Assembly: GCA_934254985.1 (NCBI GenBank)
Contig: CAKQMS010000001.1
Coordinates: 1 to 64,000, forward strand
Direction of reading: 5' to 3'
DNA: 64,000 nucleotides
DNA from: an uncultured Prevotella sp.
GTDB taxonomy: Bacteria > Bacteroidota > Bacteroidia > Bacteroidales > Bacteroidaceae
A program made the position numbers and the translations under genes. The notes under the pieces were generated by a model that was given only the letters and a program-made list of their open reading frames with translations, was not told the DNA's origin and searched no databases. This document shows positions 27,418-36,941 of the stretch, piece after piece (the stretch's first letter is position 1; each line of letters begins with the position of its first letter).

Positions 27418-28353
27418 TTATAGCTCCCATTGATACCAATCGTAGCATACGCCTCTACCTCCAAAGCCTTCCTTTTGGAATATCAGAGGTTCGTTGAGAT
27501 ATGCTCCACCCTGCTCGGTAGACTTACCGAAATCGAAATAGCGGCAGTTGGCATACACCTTATTTATAATATAGTCGAACAGCAGGTCTAAGGCGCCATG
27601 CTTTTTACCTTCTAATGATGCTGAGATATACTGAGTATGCACTACTTGTGATGTGACATAAATAAGGGTACCACCCACAATCTCGCCATTCATCTTTGCA
27701 ACATATAGTTTGATGTTGTTTGGGAAACGCGACATCAGGAGTTTCATCTCGCTGGCTGTATGTACAGGTTTTGCATTATAACGATTACCGAGGTTATCCT
27801 CCAGTACATGCCAAAAACCATCTACATCATTACTCTCGCCAACTTCGATATTTAGCGAAAGAGCCTTGCGTATGCCCGACTTTCGGGATTCGGCAAACTT
27901 CAGCTTATTATCAACAACTATAGTTGAAGCTATATCACGAGATATAAGTTGCGCTTTGCACTTCCAGGTCAAAGCATAGAGGTCTTCCTGAGATGGATAT
28001 TGTTGGTATATCCATGGCAAAGCCTTATAAACAACTTTAGATATACCATTTTCGCGAAGCCAAGAGTTCAGACTATCGAAGCATTCCAAGACATCTTCTA
28101 CGGTAGCCTTTTTATCAAGCAATAGTCCGCCATAGGTTAGTCCCTGATGCGAATAGAGAGTATCGCCAGATACATTAGCAGGCAACACCGCCTTGAGTTT
28201 ACCTTTATGATAAAACATAAAGGAGTTGTCATCGAAGCGGTCGGCATGATAGTCCATGTAGTTGCGATCAAAGAGGAAGGTGGCATTGCGAGCTTTGCTC
28301 ACAAATGAGTTCCATAGTTCCTTATCTTCTCGTCTATATCTTCTGATTTCCAT
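27418..28353 (-). CDS. FemAB-like GNAT acyltransferase
   Basis: A 311-aa protein with a FemAB/GNAT-like double fold: MEIRRYRREDKELWNSFVSK, then NATFLFDRNYMDYHADRFDD, VVGGTLIYV-type core (GEIVGGTLIYVTSQVVHTQY) and a C-terminal FDFGKSTEQGGAYLNEPLIF. Such proteins often sit in polysaccharide clusters. Here it may acylate the amino group made by the neighbouring aminotransferase, the step FdtC does elsewhere with an unrelated fold; this is inference. It lies 42 bp upstream of the aminotransferase and 34 bp downstream of the FdtA-like gene. Confidence 0.75.
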   Translation of the reverse strand: MEIRRYRREDKELWNSFVSKARNATFLFDRNYMDYHADRFDDNSFMFYHKGKLKAVLPANVSGDTLYSHQGLTYGGLLLDKKATVEDVLECFDSLNSWLRENGISKVVYKALPWIYQQYPSQEDLYALTWKCKAQLISRDIASTIVVDNKLKFAESRKSGIRKALSLNIEVGESNDVDGFWHVLEDNLGNRYNAKPVHTASEMKLLMSRFPNNIKLYVAKMNGEIVGGTLIYVTSQVVHTQYISASLEGKKHGALDLLFDYIINKVYANCRYFDFGKSTEQGGAYLNEPLIFQKEGFGGRGVCYDWYQWEL

Positions 28354-28387
28354 TCTGTATTCTTAAGCCTCAGTTATTGCTATTTGT

Positions 28388-28789
28388 TTAGCGATTCTTC
28401 ACCCATTGCAAGAAGTCATCATAATTGCGAATATAGTCATTCTCGTCGTAATGGTCGTCGCAAAGCACCAAACAAACAGCACCTGGCGAGAAATAGTCTT
28501 CCGAACTCCATTCGCCAGCTTCTACAAGCAATCCCTTGTAAGGATTGTCTAACAAGAAAGATTTATTCTCTATTCCGTCGTCTACATTTACCGTAAAACT
28601 ACCACCTATGGCAATAAGCAACTGGCGAAGCTGCTTATGGGCATGGGCTCCACGCGACTTTCCTTCTGGCACATTATAGTTCCAGAACACACGCTTCACC
28701 TCAAAAGGAATATCCTTCATCGCTTCAACCACAGAGAGGTCACCACGATGGTCGCCGAAATGCGGAATATCTATAAATCTTGTTTTCAT
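28388..28789 (-). CDS. FdtA/QdtA-like dTDP-4-keto-6-deoxyglucose 3,4-ketoisomerase (cupin)
   Basis: 133 aa from the ATG at 28789 (MKTRFIDIPHFGDHRGDLSV); the longer open frame would run into the terminator hairpin. It is a WxcM-like cupin: VKRVFWNYNVPEGKSRGAHA, AHKQLRQLLIAIGGSFTV, then EWSSEDYFSPGAVCLVL. The His residues in GAHAHK match the conserved active site of this family. It would move the keto group from C4 to C3 of the RfbB product before transamination. FdtA or QdtA (gal or glc epimer) cannot be told apart by eye. Confidence 0.88.
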   Translation of the reverse strand: MKTRFIDIPHFGDHRGDLSVVEAMKDIPFEVKRVFWNYNVPEGKSRGAHAHKQLRQLLIAIGGSFTVNVDDGIENKSFLLDNPYKGLLVEAGEWSSEDYFSPGAVCLVLCDDHYDENDYIRNYDDFLQWVKNR

Positions 28790-28800
28790 ATTATAATAAT

Positions 28801-28850
28801 GAGGGTGTGTCAAAACGACGCAAACATCACGTCTTTTCAGACACACCCTC
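28801..28850 (-). terminator. Hairpin between purT and the FdtA-like gene
   Basis: An 11-bp perfect outer stem (GAGGGTGTGTC with GACACACCCTC) plus weaker inner pairing. The GAGGGTGT stem recurs in the terminator at 45127. It separates rfbB-purT from the three sugar genes downstream. Confidence 0.75.
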
Positions 28851-28864
28851 TTTAGTATAGATTA

Positions 28865-30046
28865 TTATTTCTTCATATAAGGGTCGGTGCCGAGAACTGT
28901 TGCTGCAAGACGCTTAGCCTTTTCGCGTAGTTGGTCTGTACCATCAGCCACTTCACCATAGCATAATACTACACCCATACGACGACCAACATGTGCTTCT
29001 TCCTTGCCGAAGATACGGATGCGTGTGCGGTCTTCCTTCAAAGCATCAACAAAGTTGTAAGGCAAAGGCTCGTTGGTTTCTGATGGCGACAAGATTACTG
29101 CACTTGCTCCTGCATGCTCAAGATGGATGCCAGCAATAGGCAATCCCATAACAGCACGGAAATGCAACTCAAACTCTGAAAGGTTTGTAGTGTGGCCAAG
29201 AGTTACCATACCTGTGTCGTGTGGACGTGGAGAAAGTTCGCTGAATATCACCTCGCCTTGCTTAGACAAGAAGAATTCTACACCCCACAAGCCTGCACCT
29301 GTCAATGCCTTTGTAACCTCAGCAGCTATATGCTGTGCCTTAGCCAAAGCCTCATCAGAGATAGCAAATGGTTGCCAGCTCTCACGATAGTCGCCACCCT
29401 TTTGTACATGTCCTATTGGAGGACAGAAGAGTGTAGGACCATCCTTCTGGGTAATAGTGAGAAGAGTGAACTCAGAATCGAAGTCGATAAACTCCTCGAT
29501 TATCACCTCTTTCACATCGCCACGGCTACCTTCCATAGCATCCTTGAAAGCTTGCTGTAGTTCATCATCATTATGAACATAGCTCTGACCATGACCCGAC
29601 GACGACATCAAAGGCTTAACAACACATGGGAAGCCTATCTCGTCGGCAGCTGTCTTAAACTCTTCGAAAGTCTTGGCATAGAAATATTTTGCTGTGCGAA
29701 GTCCTAACTCCTTAGCTGCAAGGTCGCGGATGGCACGACGGTTCATAGTGTAGTTTACCGCCTTAGCACTTGGCACCACCTGTATGCCCTGTGCTTCGTA
29801 GTCGAACAATCGTTCGGTGCGGATAGCCTCTATCTCTGGTACGATGATGTCAGGATTGTGCTTAGCCACAACTCTATCGAGTGCATCACCATCGAGCATA
29901 GAGAAAACTTCTTTCTCGTCAGCCACCTGCATGGCTGGTGCATTGTCGTAGCGGTCGCAAGCTATCACATACTGACCGGCACGCTTTGCGGCAATGACAA
30001 ACTCTTTGCCCAGTTCTCCTGAGCCTAATAACAATATCTTTTTCAT
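28865..30046 (-). CDS. purT: Formate-dependent GAR transformylase PurT
   Basis: A 393-aa ATP-grasp enzyme. [20 protein letters not shown] at the start, [20 protein letters not shown], the ATP-binding [14 protein letters not shown] loop, and [20 protein letters not shown], then [20 protein letters not shown] are all visible. It forms formyl-GAR from formate, ATP and GAR in purine synthesis, avoiding folate. Its location 3 bp after rfbB and within a sugar cluster is odd for a purine gene. Confidence 0.95.
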   Translation of the reverse strand: MKKILLLGSGELGKEFVIAAKRAGQYVIACDRYDNAPAMQVADEKEVFSMLDGDALDRVVAKHNPDIIVPEIEAIRTERLFDYEAQGIQVVPSAKAVNYTMNRRAIRDLAAKELGLRTAKYFYAKTFEEFKTAADEIGFPCVVKPLMSSSGHGQSYVHNDDELQQAFKDAMEGSRGDVKEVIIEEFIDFDSEFTLLTITQKDGPTLFCPPIGHVQKGGDYRESWQPFAISDEALAKAQHIAAEVTKALTGAGLWGVEFFLSKQGEVIFSELSPRPHDTGMVTLGHTTNLSEFELHFRAVMGLPIAGIHLEHAGASAVILSPSETNEPLPYNFVDALKEDRTRIRIFGKEEAHVGRRMGVVLCYGEVADGTDQLREKAKRLAATVLGTDPYMKK

Positions 30047-30049
30047 GAT

Positions 30050-31183
30050 TTATCGTTTAGAATACATGTTATCGTAATATTTCTGATAGTCGCCAGAGGT
30101 TACATTGTCGAGCCACTCCTGGTTGTCGAGATACCAACGTACTGTCTTCTCTATACCCTCTTCAAACTGCAAAGATGGTTCCCATCCAAGCTCACGCTGA
30201 AGCTTTGTAGAGTCGATAGCATAGCGAGCATCGTGACCCAAGCGGTCGGTAACATATGTGATAAGATCCATATCCTCGCCTTCCTTTCTGCCAAGCAAGC
30301 GGTCTACAGTCTTTATCACGACCTTGATGATATCGATATTCTTCCACTCATTGAAACCACCAATATTATATGTCTCAGCAATCTTGCCTTTATGGAAGAT
30401 AAGGTCAATAGCTCTTGCATGGTCTTCTACGAAGAGCCAGTCTCTCACGTTCTCACCCTTGCCGTATACTGGCAATGGCTTGCGATGGCGAATGTTGTTG
30501 ATAAACAAAGGTATCAACTTCTCAGGGAACTGGTAAGGACCATAGTTGTTAGAGCAGTTGGTAACGATGGTAGGCATGCCATAGGTATCGTGGAAAGCAC
30601 GTACGAAGTGGTCGCTACCAGCCTTTGATGCAGAATATGGTGAATGTGGATTATATTTTGTTGTCTCAAGGAAGAAGTCTTCACCATAAGCCTCATGGTG
30701 TTCTGCCGAAGAAGCCTTAGTGGTGAAAGGAGGCTTGATGCCTTCTGGATGAGTCATAGTCAATGCGCCATACACCTCATCGGTAGAGATATGATAGAAT
30801 CTCTTGCCTTCATACTTCTCTGGCAACGATTCCCAATACAACTTAGCAGCCTGGAGCAAGGTGAGAGTTCCCATCACGTTTGTTTTAGCGAATGTGAAAG
30901 GATCCTTGATACTACGGTCTACATGGCTCTCGGCAGCGAGGTGGATGATACCATCAACCTTTTCGTCTTGCATAAGTTTGTAGAAGGCATCGAAGTCGCA
31001 GATATCCATCTTCACGAACTTATAATTTGGCTTATCCTCAATATCCTTGAGGTTAGCAAGATTTCCTGCGTAAGTAAGCTTATCAAGGTTGATAATTCTG
31101 TACTCAGGATACTTGTTTACAAAGAGGCGTACTACATGGCTACCTATAAAGCCTGCGCCACCGGTGATGACGATAGTTTTCAT
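30050..31183 (-). CDS. rfbB: dTDP-glucose 4,6-dehydratase
   Basis: A 377-aa extended SDR enzyme. The NAD motif GGAGFIGSHVV, HLAAESHVDRSIKDPF, STDEVYGAL and YSASKAGSDHFVRAFHDTYG (catalytic YxxxK) are diagnostic. It turns dTDP-glucose into dTDP-4-keto-6-deoxyglucose, the precursor for the FdtA-like and aminotransferase steps downstream. No rfbA, rfbC or rfbD is in the window. It lies 3 bp upstream of purT. Confidence 0.95.
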   Translation of the reverse strand: MKTIVITGGAGFIGSHVVRLFVNKYPEYRIINLDKLTYAGNLANLKDIEDKPNYKFVKMDICDFDAFYKLMQDEKVDGIIHLAAESHVDRSIKDPFTFAKTNVMGTLTLLQAAKLYWESLPEKYEGKRFYHISTDEVYGALTMTHPEGIKPPFTTKASSAEHHEAYGEDFFLETTKYNPHSPYSASKAGSDHFVRAFHDTYGMPTIVTNCSNNYGPYQFPEKLIPLFINNIRHRKPLPVYGKGENVRDWLFVEDHARAIDLIFHKGKIAETYNIGGFNEWKNIDIIKVVIKTVDRLLGRKEGEDMDLITYVTDRLGHDARYAIDSTKLQRELGWEPSLQFEEGIEKTVRWYLDNQEWLDNVTSGDYQKYYDNMYSKR

Positions 31184-31255
31184 TGCTATATGTTTTAATT
31201 CGAGTTTATAATCATTTTTATGTTTACGGCAGACTAAATATTTGTGATATATGAT

Positions 31256-31756
31256 TTAAATATTATGTCCACCTAATGTAATAACTTCACAATCAGTAAA
31301 TTTATTGCCTTCGATGGTAAGTCTTACCAAAGTTCTTTCCTTATGCCACCCCTGCATGCCTGCAGCACCAGGGTTTATATGTAGCAAATTAAGAGTTTTG
31401 TCAAACTTCACCTTCAAGATGTGTGAATGACCTGAGATGAAGAGTTGTGGTGGCGAAGCGTATATCTGTCCTACGATACTCCGGTCGTAGTTGCCTGGAT
31501 ATCCTCCGATATGTTTCATCAGCACTTCTACATCCTCACACTTCCATCGCAGAGTTTCGGTAAACACTCTCCGTAGGTCGCCACCATCGCAGTTGCCATA
31601 CACGGCTCTCAAAGGTGCTATTTCTCTGAGCTTATCAGCAATCTCCATAGAGCCTATGTCGCCAGCATGCCATATTTCATCGCAATCTTTGAAATAGTGA
31701 GCATACTTGTCGTCCCAATAGCCATGGGTGTCACTAATTATTCCTATACGCTTCAT
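31256..31756 (-). CDS. YfcE/MJ0936-family metallophosphoesterase
   Basis: A 166-aa calcineurin-like phosphoesterase. Metal-ligand motifs are SDTHG (8-12), HAGDIGS, GNCDGG and GHSH. YfcE-type enzymes cleave phosphodiesters in vitro; the natural substrate is unknown. It lies 9 bp after the cytidylate-kinase-like gene and is probably in one transcript with MATE and that gene. Confidence 0.92.
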   Translation of the reverse strand: MKRIGIISDTHGYWDDKYAHYFKDCDEIWHAGDIGSMEIADKLREIAPLRAVYGNCDGGDLRRVFTETLRWKCEDVEVLMKHIGGYPGNYDRSIVGQIYASPPQLFISGHSHILKVKFDKTLNLLHINPGAAGMQGWHKERTLVRLTIEGNKFTDCEVITLGGHNI

Positions 31757-31765
31757 GGTGCAGAA

Positions 31766-32386
31766 TTATTTTGCAGCTTTGATGAAGTTGGCAATAAACT
31801 CAGCCGTTTGCTCTATGCCGAGTATCGACGAGTCTACGCAGAGGTCGTAGCTCGAAGCATGTCCCCACTTCTTGCCTGTATAGTAGTTGTAGTATTTAGA
31901 GCGCTCATCTTCTTTGTCGTCGATAAATTTGCGAGCCGCATTCTTATCTATACCCATACGCTTACTTACGTTCTCTATACGGCTTTCTATATCTGCAGTA
32001 ATAAATATGCTTATGGCATTTGGTTCGTCGCGCAATATATAGTCGGCAGCACGACCCACGAATACACACGAGCCTTCGCTTGCTGCCTTCTTTATAGCCT
32101 CACTCTGAAACAAGAAGAGGTTTTCTTCTGAAAAGTTGTTGCGATACATATTGCTATCGCCAACCAATGGGGCATGCATATGGAAGAGCGACTTCAAGAA
32201 GCCTCGCTGTTCATCGTTTTGCTCAAAGAATTTCTCCGAGAACCCACTTTCCTTAGCTGCAAGGTTCAGCAACTCTTTATCCAAGAGTCGGCAACCAAAC
32301 TTGTCGGCAAGGATGCGTGCGATTTCTCCTCCGCCACTTCCTATCTGTCTGCCGACGTTTATTATAATTTTATTCTTGTCTTCCAT
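31766..32386 (-). CDS. Cytidylate kinase-like family protein
   Basis: A 206-aa P-loop kinase of the cytidylate-kinase-like family: INVGRQIGSGGGEIARILAD (P-loop variant), CRLLDKELLNLAAKESGF, and CVFVGRAADYILRDEPNAIS. The last motif, followed by a SRIENVSKRMGI stretch and a DKEDERSKYYNYYTGKKWG lid, is typical of this group. It is not the housekeeping Cmk, which is encoded at 51962. Substrate unknown. It overlaps the MATE gene by 17 bp. Confidence 0.88.
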   Translation of the reverse strand: MEDKNKIIINVGRQIGSGGGEIARILADKFGCRLLDKELLNLAAKESGFSEKFFEQNDEQRGFLKSLFHMHAPLVGDSNMYRNNFSEENLFLFQSEAIKKAASEGSCVFVGRAADYILRDEPNAISIFITADIESRIENVSKRMGIDKNAARKFIDDKEDERSKYYNYYTGKKWGHASSYDLCVDSSILGIEQTAEFIANFIKAAK

Positions 32387-33746
32387 ATTGATTCTCCTTA
32401 TGTTGAAGTTTGAACTTATGCATATATACTATCATTATCCATGCCGTTACTACAGATGCTATGAGGTCGGATACTGGTTGTGCCAACCATACTCCGTCAA
32501 GTCCAAACCACATTGGAAGCAATGCCAAGGCTGGCAACAGGAATAGCAACTGGCGCGACAACGACAGGAATATGCTTATCTTCACCTTGCCAATACATTG
32601 GAAGAAATTGGTTATCACCATCTGATAGCCAACTATTGGCAACATCATCATCATTCTTTGCATACCATGAACGGTGGTATCAATGAGATGTTGGTCGGTA
32701 GTGAAAAGGCTAACACATTGGCGTGGAGCCAACATAGCCAAGAACCATCCTAATATCATTATCGCAGTAGCAGCAATTATAGAGAGCTTCACCACCTGCA
32801 TCATTCTGTCTAACTTCTGTGCGCCATAGTTGTAGCCTGCTATAGGCTGCATACCTTGGTTGATACCCATCACAAACATAACGAAGATAAAGACTATACG
32901 GTTGGCAATACCAAAGGCTCCCACCGACATATCGCCACCAAATCTCACCAACTGGTTGTTGATGAATATCACCACCATACAGGCACACACATTCATTGAG
33001 AATGGCGAAATACCTATACCTATGATATTCTTCACCAAATCGCCACGTAGGGAATATATTCCTCGCTTCAAGTGGATTAGCTCTTTAGGATTTGAGAATA
33101 TCCAGAACTGCCATATCAGAGCCACAAACTGCGACAATACTGTAGCATAGGCGGCTCCACGTATGCCAAGACCGAATGTCCAGATGAACAAAGGGTCGAG
33201 AATGGTGTTAAGCACCACGGTAAACATGGTAGCATACATGGCATGACGTGGTTTGCTGGCAGAGCGCAACACAGCATTCATACCGAAGTATAGATGGGTG
33301 ATGGCATTGCCAAGCAATATTATCTCCATATAGTCGCGAGCATATACTATTGTCTGATCGCTTGCTCCAAAGAAACGAAGTATGGAATCGAGAAACATCA
33401 AGCAGATAGCACCAAACGTTACTCCTATTATTATATTCAGCGTAATGGTGTTGCCCAATATGTTCTCAGCCGTGCGATAGTCTTTCTGTCCTAATTTCAC
33501 AGACATCAATGTCGAAGCACCTACTCCAATAGCTGCTCCGAAAGCTGCCGAAAGGTTCATAAACGGGAATGTGATTGCCAATCCCGATATCGCCATAGCT
33601 CCCACTCCCTGTCCTATGAAGATGGAGTCTACCATATTATACAGCGACGATGCCGTCATAGCAATGATTGCTGGTATAGCATACTGCATGAGCAGTTTTC
33701 CCACGGACTTCGTCCCTAATTCCAATGTTGCTTGCTTGTTATCCAT
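32370..33746 (-). CDS. MATE family efflux transporter
   Basis: 458 aa from the ATG at 33746 (MDNKQATLELGTKSVGKLLM); the longer frame reads through a TAACTTTG promoter box (33759-33766). It has about twelve membrane helices and the MATE pattern: MVDSIFIGQGVGAMAISGLA, GASTLMSVKLGQKD, and NQGMQPIAGYNYGAQKLDRM. It should export cationic compounds by Na+ or H+ antiport. The substrate cannot be told. The inferred transcription start is within about 10 nt of the start codon. Confidence 0.93.
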   Translation of the reverse strand: MDNKQATLELGTKSVGKLLMQYAIPAIIAMTASSLYNMVDSIFIGQGVGAMAISGLAITFPFMNLSAAFGAAIGVGASTLMSVKLGQKDYRTAENILGNTITLNIIIGVTFGAICLMFLDSILRFFGASDQTIVYARDYMEIILLGNAITHLYFGMNAVLRSASKPRHAMYATMFTVVLNTILDPLFIWTFGLGIRGAAYATVLSQFVALIWQFWIFSNPKELIHLKRGIYSLRGDLVKNIIGIGISPFSMNVCACMVVIFINNQLVRFGGDMSVGAFGIANRIVFIFVMFVMGINQGMQPIAGYNYGAQKLDRMMQVVKLSIIAATAIMILGWFLAMLAPRQCVSLFTTDQHLIDTTVHGMQRMMMMLPIVGYQMVITNFFQCIGKVKISIFLSLSRQLLFLLPALALLPMWFGLDGVWLAQPVSDLIASVVTAWIMIVYMHKFKLQHKENQYGRQE

Positions 33747-33815
33747 TTCTTTTTTCTGCAAAGTTACGAAAAAAACGACAAAACAGCAGTAATATTCCAT
33801 ATTTTATAATGTATA

Positions 33816-33847
33816 TTTGGTAATTATCCTTTTTACCATTAAATTTG
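33816..33847 (+). promoter_or_regulatory. Promoter of the S8 peptidase / xseBA unit
   Basis: TTTG (33816-33819), 20 nt, TAAATTTG (33840-33847): consensus match. It places the transcript start near 33854 and so rules out the in-frame start at 33817, supporting the ATG at 33871. Confidence 0.75.
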
Positions 33848-33870
33848 CAGTAGATAAGATAAAACAAAAT

Positions 33871-35352
33871 ATGCCTATATCTTCTACATTAAATCTAAGC
33901 ACACACCCCAACCATATACTTACCAAGATTTCCATTATCCTTGGCATGCTGATATTGTTTTGCCTCACGCCTGCGGTTGCTCATATCGTTGGAGGCAATG
34001 GCGCTACCAATATCCAAGGCGACAAGATGATAGCATATCCTGGCGGCAAGGCTTTCTTCTTCCGCTTGTATCTTTCTGATAAGCATAATTCTCCCTACTC
34101 TCTCGACAATCCAAGCGATTTTCTTTCGCCCAAGGCCATAGCTCGCCGCAATCGTCAGCAGCTAAGCATCGACTCTACAGATATTCCTGTAGTAAAACAA
34201 TATATCGATGCCATTGCTAATAGCGGACTTCAGGTTGTAGGCAAAAGCCGATGGCACAACACGGTTTTGGTTCGCACCAAGGATGCCGATATACAGTCTA
34301 TCACAGCCTCCTTGCCCTTCATCACAAAATCCGAACTTGTATTCACCACCCCCGATTCCATATTGCCTACTCATCGCAAAACATATCACGAGAGCCTATT
34401 GCCTACTCCTCTTGTAAATAACAAGAGTACTCTCTATGGTGCTGCAGACATGCAGATTTCAGCCATTAATGGTAAGCAACTGCATGCTAAAGGCTTCCGC
34501 GGAAAAGGAATGACGATAGCTATTCTGGATGGCGGTTTCATGAATGTCGACCGCATACCATCACTAAAGAATGCAAACATCATCGGTAAGCGCAACTTCG
34601 TGGCTGATGGTTGCACGGATGTTTGCAATGAAATAGACCATGGCACAAAGGTGCTGTCAACCATGGCAACCTGCGAGCCAAACGTCTTCGTAGGCACCGC
34701 TCCCGCAGCTCGCTATTTACTGCTACGAAGCGAAGACTATAACACCGAGTCGCGTGTGGAAGAAGACTATTGGACTATGGCTGCCGAATATGCAGACTCT
34801 ATGGGTGTCGACATCATAAACTCCTCGCTTGGCTACCATCACTACGACAACGACACTCCATCTACAGCCTATCGCTATAGCCAACTTGATGGCAAGACTA
34901 CTTTTATCTCGCAGTCGGCATCACTATTGGCTCGCAAGGGTATCATCCTTGTAAATAGTGCAGGCAACGAGGGTATAGGCACATGGAAGAAGATTAATTT
35001 TCCTGCCGATGCCACAGATATTATTTCTGTTGGTGCCATACGTCCTGACAGCGTGAATGCAGCCTTTAGCTCTATCGGCCCTACCGCCGATGGAAGAATA
35101 AAACCTGATGTCATGGCTCCTGGTGCTCCAGCTGCCGTTATCACAGGCAAGGGTTCTATATCTGAAGAAATGGGAACCTCCTTCGCAGCTCCTATCATCT
35201 GCGGTATGGTAGCATGCTTATGGCAAGCCTACCCCACAAAAACCGCTACCGAGATTATCTCAATAGTCCGCAATTCCGCCTCGCAATCAGCCTCTCCCGA
35301 CAATATCTTCGGCTATGGCATTGCCAACTTTGGAATAAAAAATAAAAAATAA
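33871..35352 (+). CDS. Secreted subtilisin-like (S8) serine peptidase
   Basis: 493 aa from ATG 33871, with a signal peptide (IILGMLILFCLTPAVA). The catalytic triad is visible: Asp in TIAILDGGFM, His in EIDHGTKVLS and Ser in EEMGTSFAAPIICG. The oxyanion Asn lies in LVNSAGNEGIG. Residues about 60-170 form a propeptide-like region. Its substrate is unknown. No C-terminal secretion domain follows the catalytic domain. It ends in IKNKK, encoded by an A-rich short repeat at the stop codon, and xseB begins 3 bp later. Confidence 0.92.
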   Translation: MPISSTLNLSTHPNHILTKISIILGMLILFCLTPAVAHIVGGNGATNIQGDKMIAYPGGKAFFFRLYLSDKHNSPYSLDNPSDFLSPKAIARRNRQQLSIDSTDIPVVKQYIDAIANSGLQVVGKSRWHNTVLVRTKDADIQSITASLPFITKSELVFTTPDSILPTHRKTYHESLLPTPLVNNKSTLYGAADMQISAINGKQLHAKGFRGKGMTIAILDGGFMNVDRIPSLKNANIIGKRNFVADGCTDVCNEIDHGTKVLSTMATCEPNVFVGTAPAARYLLLRSEDYNTESRVEEDYWTMAAEYADSMGVDIINSSLGYHHYDNDTPSTAYRYSQLDGKTTFISQSASLLARKGIILVNSAGNEGIGTWKKINFPADATDIISVGAIRPDSVNAAFSSIGPTADGRIKPDVMAPGAPAAVITGKGSISEEMGTSFAAPIICGMVACLWQAYPTKTATEIISIVRNSASQSASPDNIFGYGIANFGIKNKK

Positions 35353-35355
35353 AAT

Positions 35356-35532
35356 ATGAAATACGAAGAAGCCATAAAGAACCTTGAGTCGATAGTCTCA
35401 ATGATGGAATCAGGCAAGCTTGACCTCGACCAGCTTGAAGAAAAACTAAAAGAGGCACAGCAGCTCATCAAGCTTTGCCGCGACAAGTTAACAAAAACCG
35501 ACGAAGAAATAAGCAAACTGCTACAGCAATGA
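35356..35532 (+). CDS. xseB: Exodeoxyribonuclease VII small subunit
   Basis: A 58-aa protein, MKYEEAIKNLESIVSMMESG, then LDLDQLEEKLKEAQQLIKLC, which is the XseB family signature (two helices, small acidic/basic coiled coil). Length is usual for XseB. Its stop overlaps the xseA start (ATGA), so translation is coupled and stoichiometry can be set. With XseA it degrades single-stranded DNA to oligonucleotides. Confidence 0.93.
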   Translation: MKYEEAIKNLESIVSMMESGKLDLDQLEEKLKEAQQLIKLCRDKLTKTDEEISKLLQQ

Positions 35533-36851
35533 GCACCTTCTCTCTTTTCTCGCAACCTGCCGACATAGAGCCTGCCACCTCAAGCAACCTTTCTGCCGAC
35601 ACCAGCGACCTCGTTTCTCATTCCCCCATCTTGTCGCTCTTTGAGCTCAACAATATGGTGCGTGATACCCTCGAATGTTACATGCCCGACTCTTACTGGG
35701 TGCAGGCAGAAATCTCCGAGGCTCGCGAAGTGCGCGGTCATTGCTATATGGAGCTTATCGAAAAAGATGAAGGCTCGGCTACTCCTATTGCTCGTGCCTC
35801 GGCAAAATGCTGGAGTTCTAAATGGCAACGCATAAAAGCAGCTTTCATCAGAGCCACAGGCGAAATGCCACATCCTGGCATGAAGGTGTTGCTTTCTGTT
35901 TCTGCCAACTTCCACGAGGCTTACGGCTTTTCGTGGATTGTCGACGACATAGATCCTTCATACACCCTTGGCGACATGGCTCGCAAACGTCTTGCCATCA
36001 TCAACGAACTTAAGGCGCAGGGAGTATTCGATATGCAACGCCAACTCTCGTTGCCTATGTTTGCTATGCGCATAGCTGTTATCTCAAGTGCCAACGCTGC
36101 AGGCTATGGCGACTTCTGCAAACAGCTTGCCGACAATGAATATGGCTTCAAATTCCGCACCCAACTATTCCCTGCCATCATGCAAGGTGAGCAGGTAGAG
36201 GCTTCGGTGATAGAAGCTCTCAACAAGATAAATGATGAGGCTGATAGTTTCGATGTCGTTGTCATCATTCGTGGCGGTGGTGCCACAGCCGACCTTAGTG
36301 GCTTCGACACCTTGCGCTTAGCAGAGAATGTTGCCAACTTCCCATTGCCTATCATCACAGGTATTGGCCACGAGCGCGACGAGAGTGTGCTCGACCTCGT
36401 AGCTCATCACAACGTGAAGACTCCTACTGCCGCTGCGGCTTTCTTGATAGACCATCTTGCTTTGGTTGCCAACTATCTCGACCAAGCATCTCAGCGCATC
36501 AGTAATATCATAACCTATCGCCTACAAACCGAACGCATGCGCACTCAGCGACTTGCCGAGCGTATACCGCTGCTCTTCTCAACCGTCAAGGTCAACCGCG
36601 AGGCATATATCGCCACGCTATACTCACGACTTGAGAATTCGCTGCGCAACTATTTCACAAACCAAGCCCACAAGCTCGACATGCTGGAACAGCGCACTAA
36701 GCCTCTCGATCCTATGCTCATGCTACAACGTGGCTACACCATAACCACCCACAATGGGCATATCATCAGAGATTTAAATGATATAGAACCAGGCGACGAG
36801 ATTGTAACCACAACAGCAAGCGGAAGTATCAAATCGACAGTAAAAGAATAA
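35529..36851 (+). CDS. xseA: Exodeoxyribonuclease VII large subunit
   Basis: 440 aa from the ATG at 35529 that overlaps the xseB stop. An N-terminal OB-fold (SPILSLFELNNMVRDTLECY, then YWVQAEISEAREVRGHCYME) is followed by the catalytic domain with IAVISSANAAGYGDF, VVIIRGGGATADLSGFD and ITGIGHERDESVLDLVAHHN, then KTPTAAAAFLID. A coiled-coil region and the LQRGYTITTHNGH motif end the protein. Catalytic subunit of exonuclease VII. Confidence 0.95.
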   Translation: MSTFSLFSQPADIEPATSSNLSADTSDLVSHSPILSLFELNNMVRDTLECYMPDSYWVQAEISEAREVRGHCYMELIEKDEGSATPIARASAKCWSSKWQRIKAAFIRATGEMPHPGMKVLLSVSANFHEAYGFSWIVDDIDPSYTLGDMARKRLAIINELKAQGVFDMQRQLSLPMFAMRIAVISSANAAGYGDFCKQLADNEYGFKFRTQLFPAIMQGEQVEASVIEALNKINDEADSFDVVVIIRGGGATADLSGFDTLRLAENVANFPLPIITGIGHERDESVLDLVAHHNVKTPTAAAAFLIDHLALVANYLDQASQRISNIITYRLQTERMRTQRLAERIPLLFSTVKVNREAYIATLYSRLENSLRNYFTNQAHKLDMLEQRTKPLDPMLMLQRGYTITTHNGHIIRDLNDIEPGDEIVTTTASGSIKSTVKE

Positions 36852-36941
36852 AATTTAGCATTATTTGTTGCACAGCATAATAATATTTGCTACTTTTGCA
36901 AAAATAATAATAAAATAACATCATCTAAATATAATATTATT

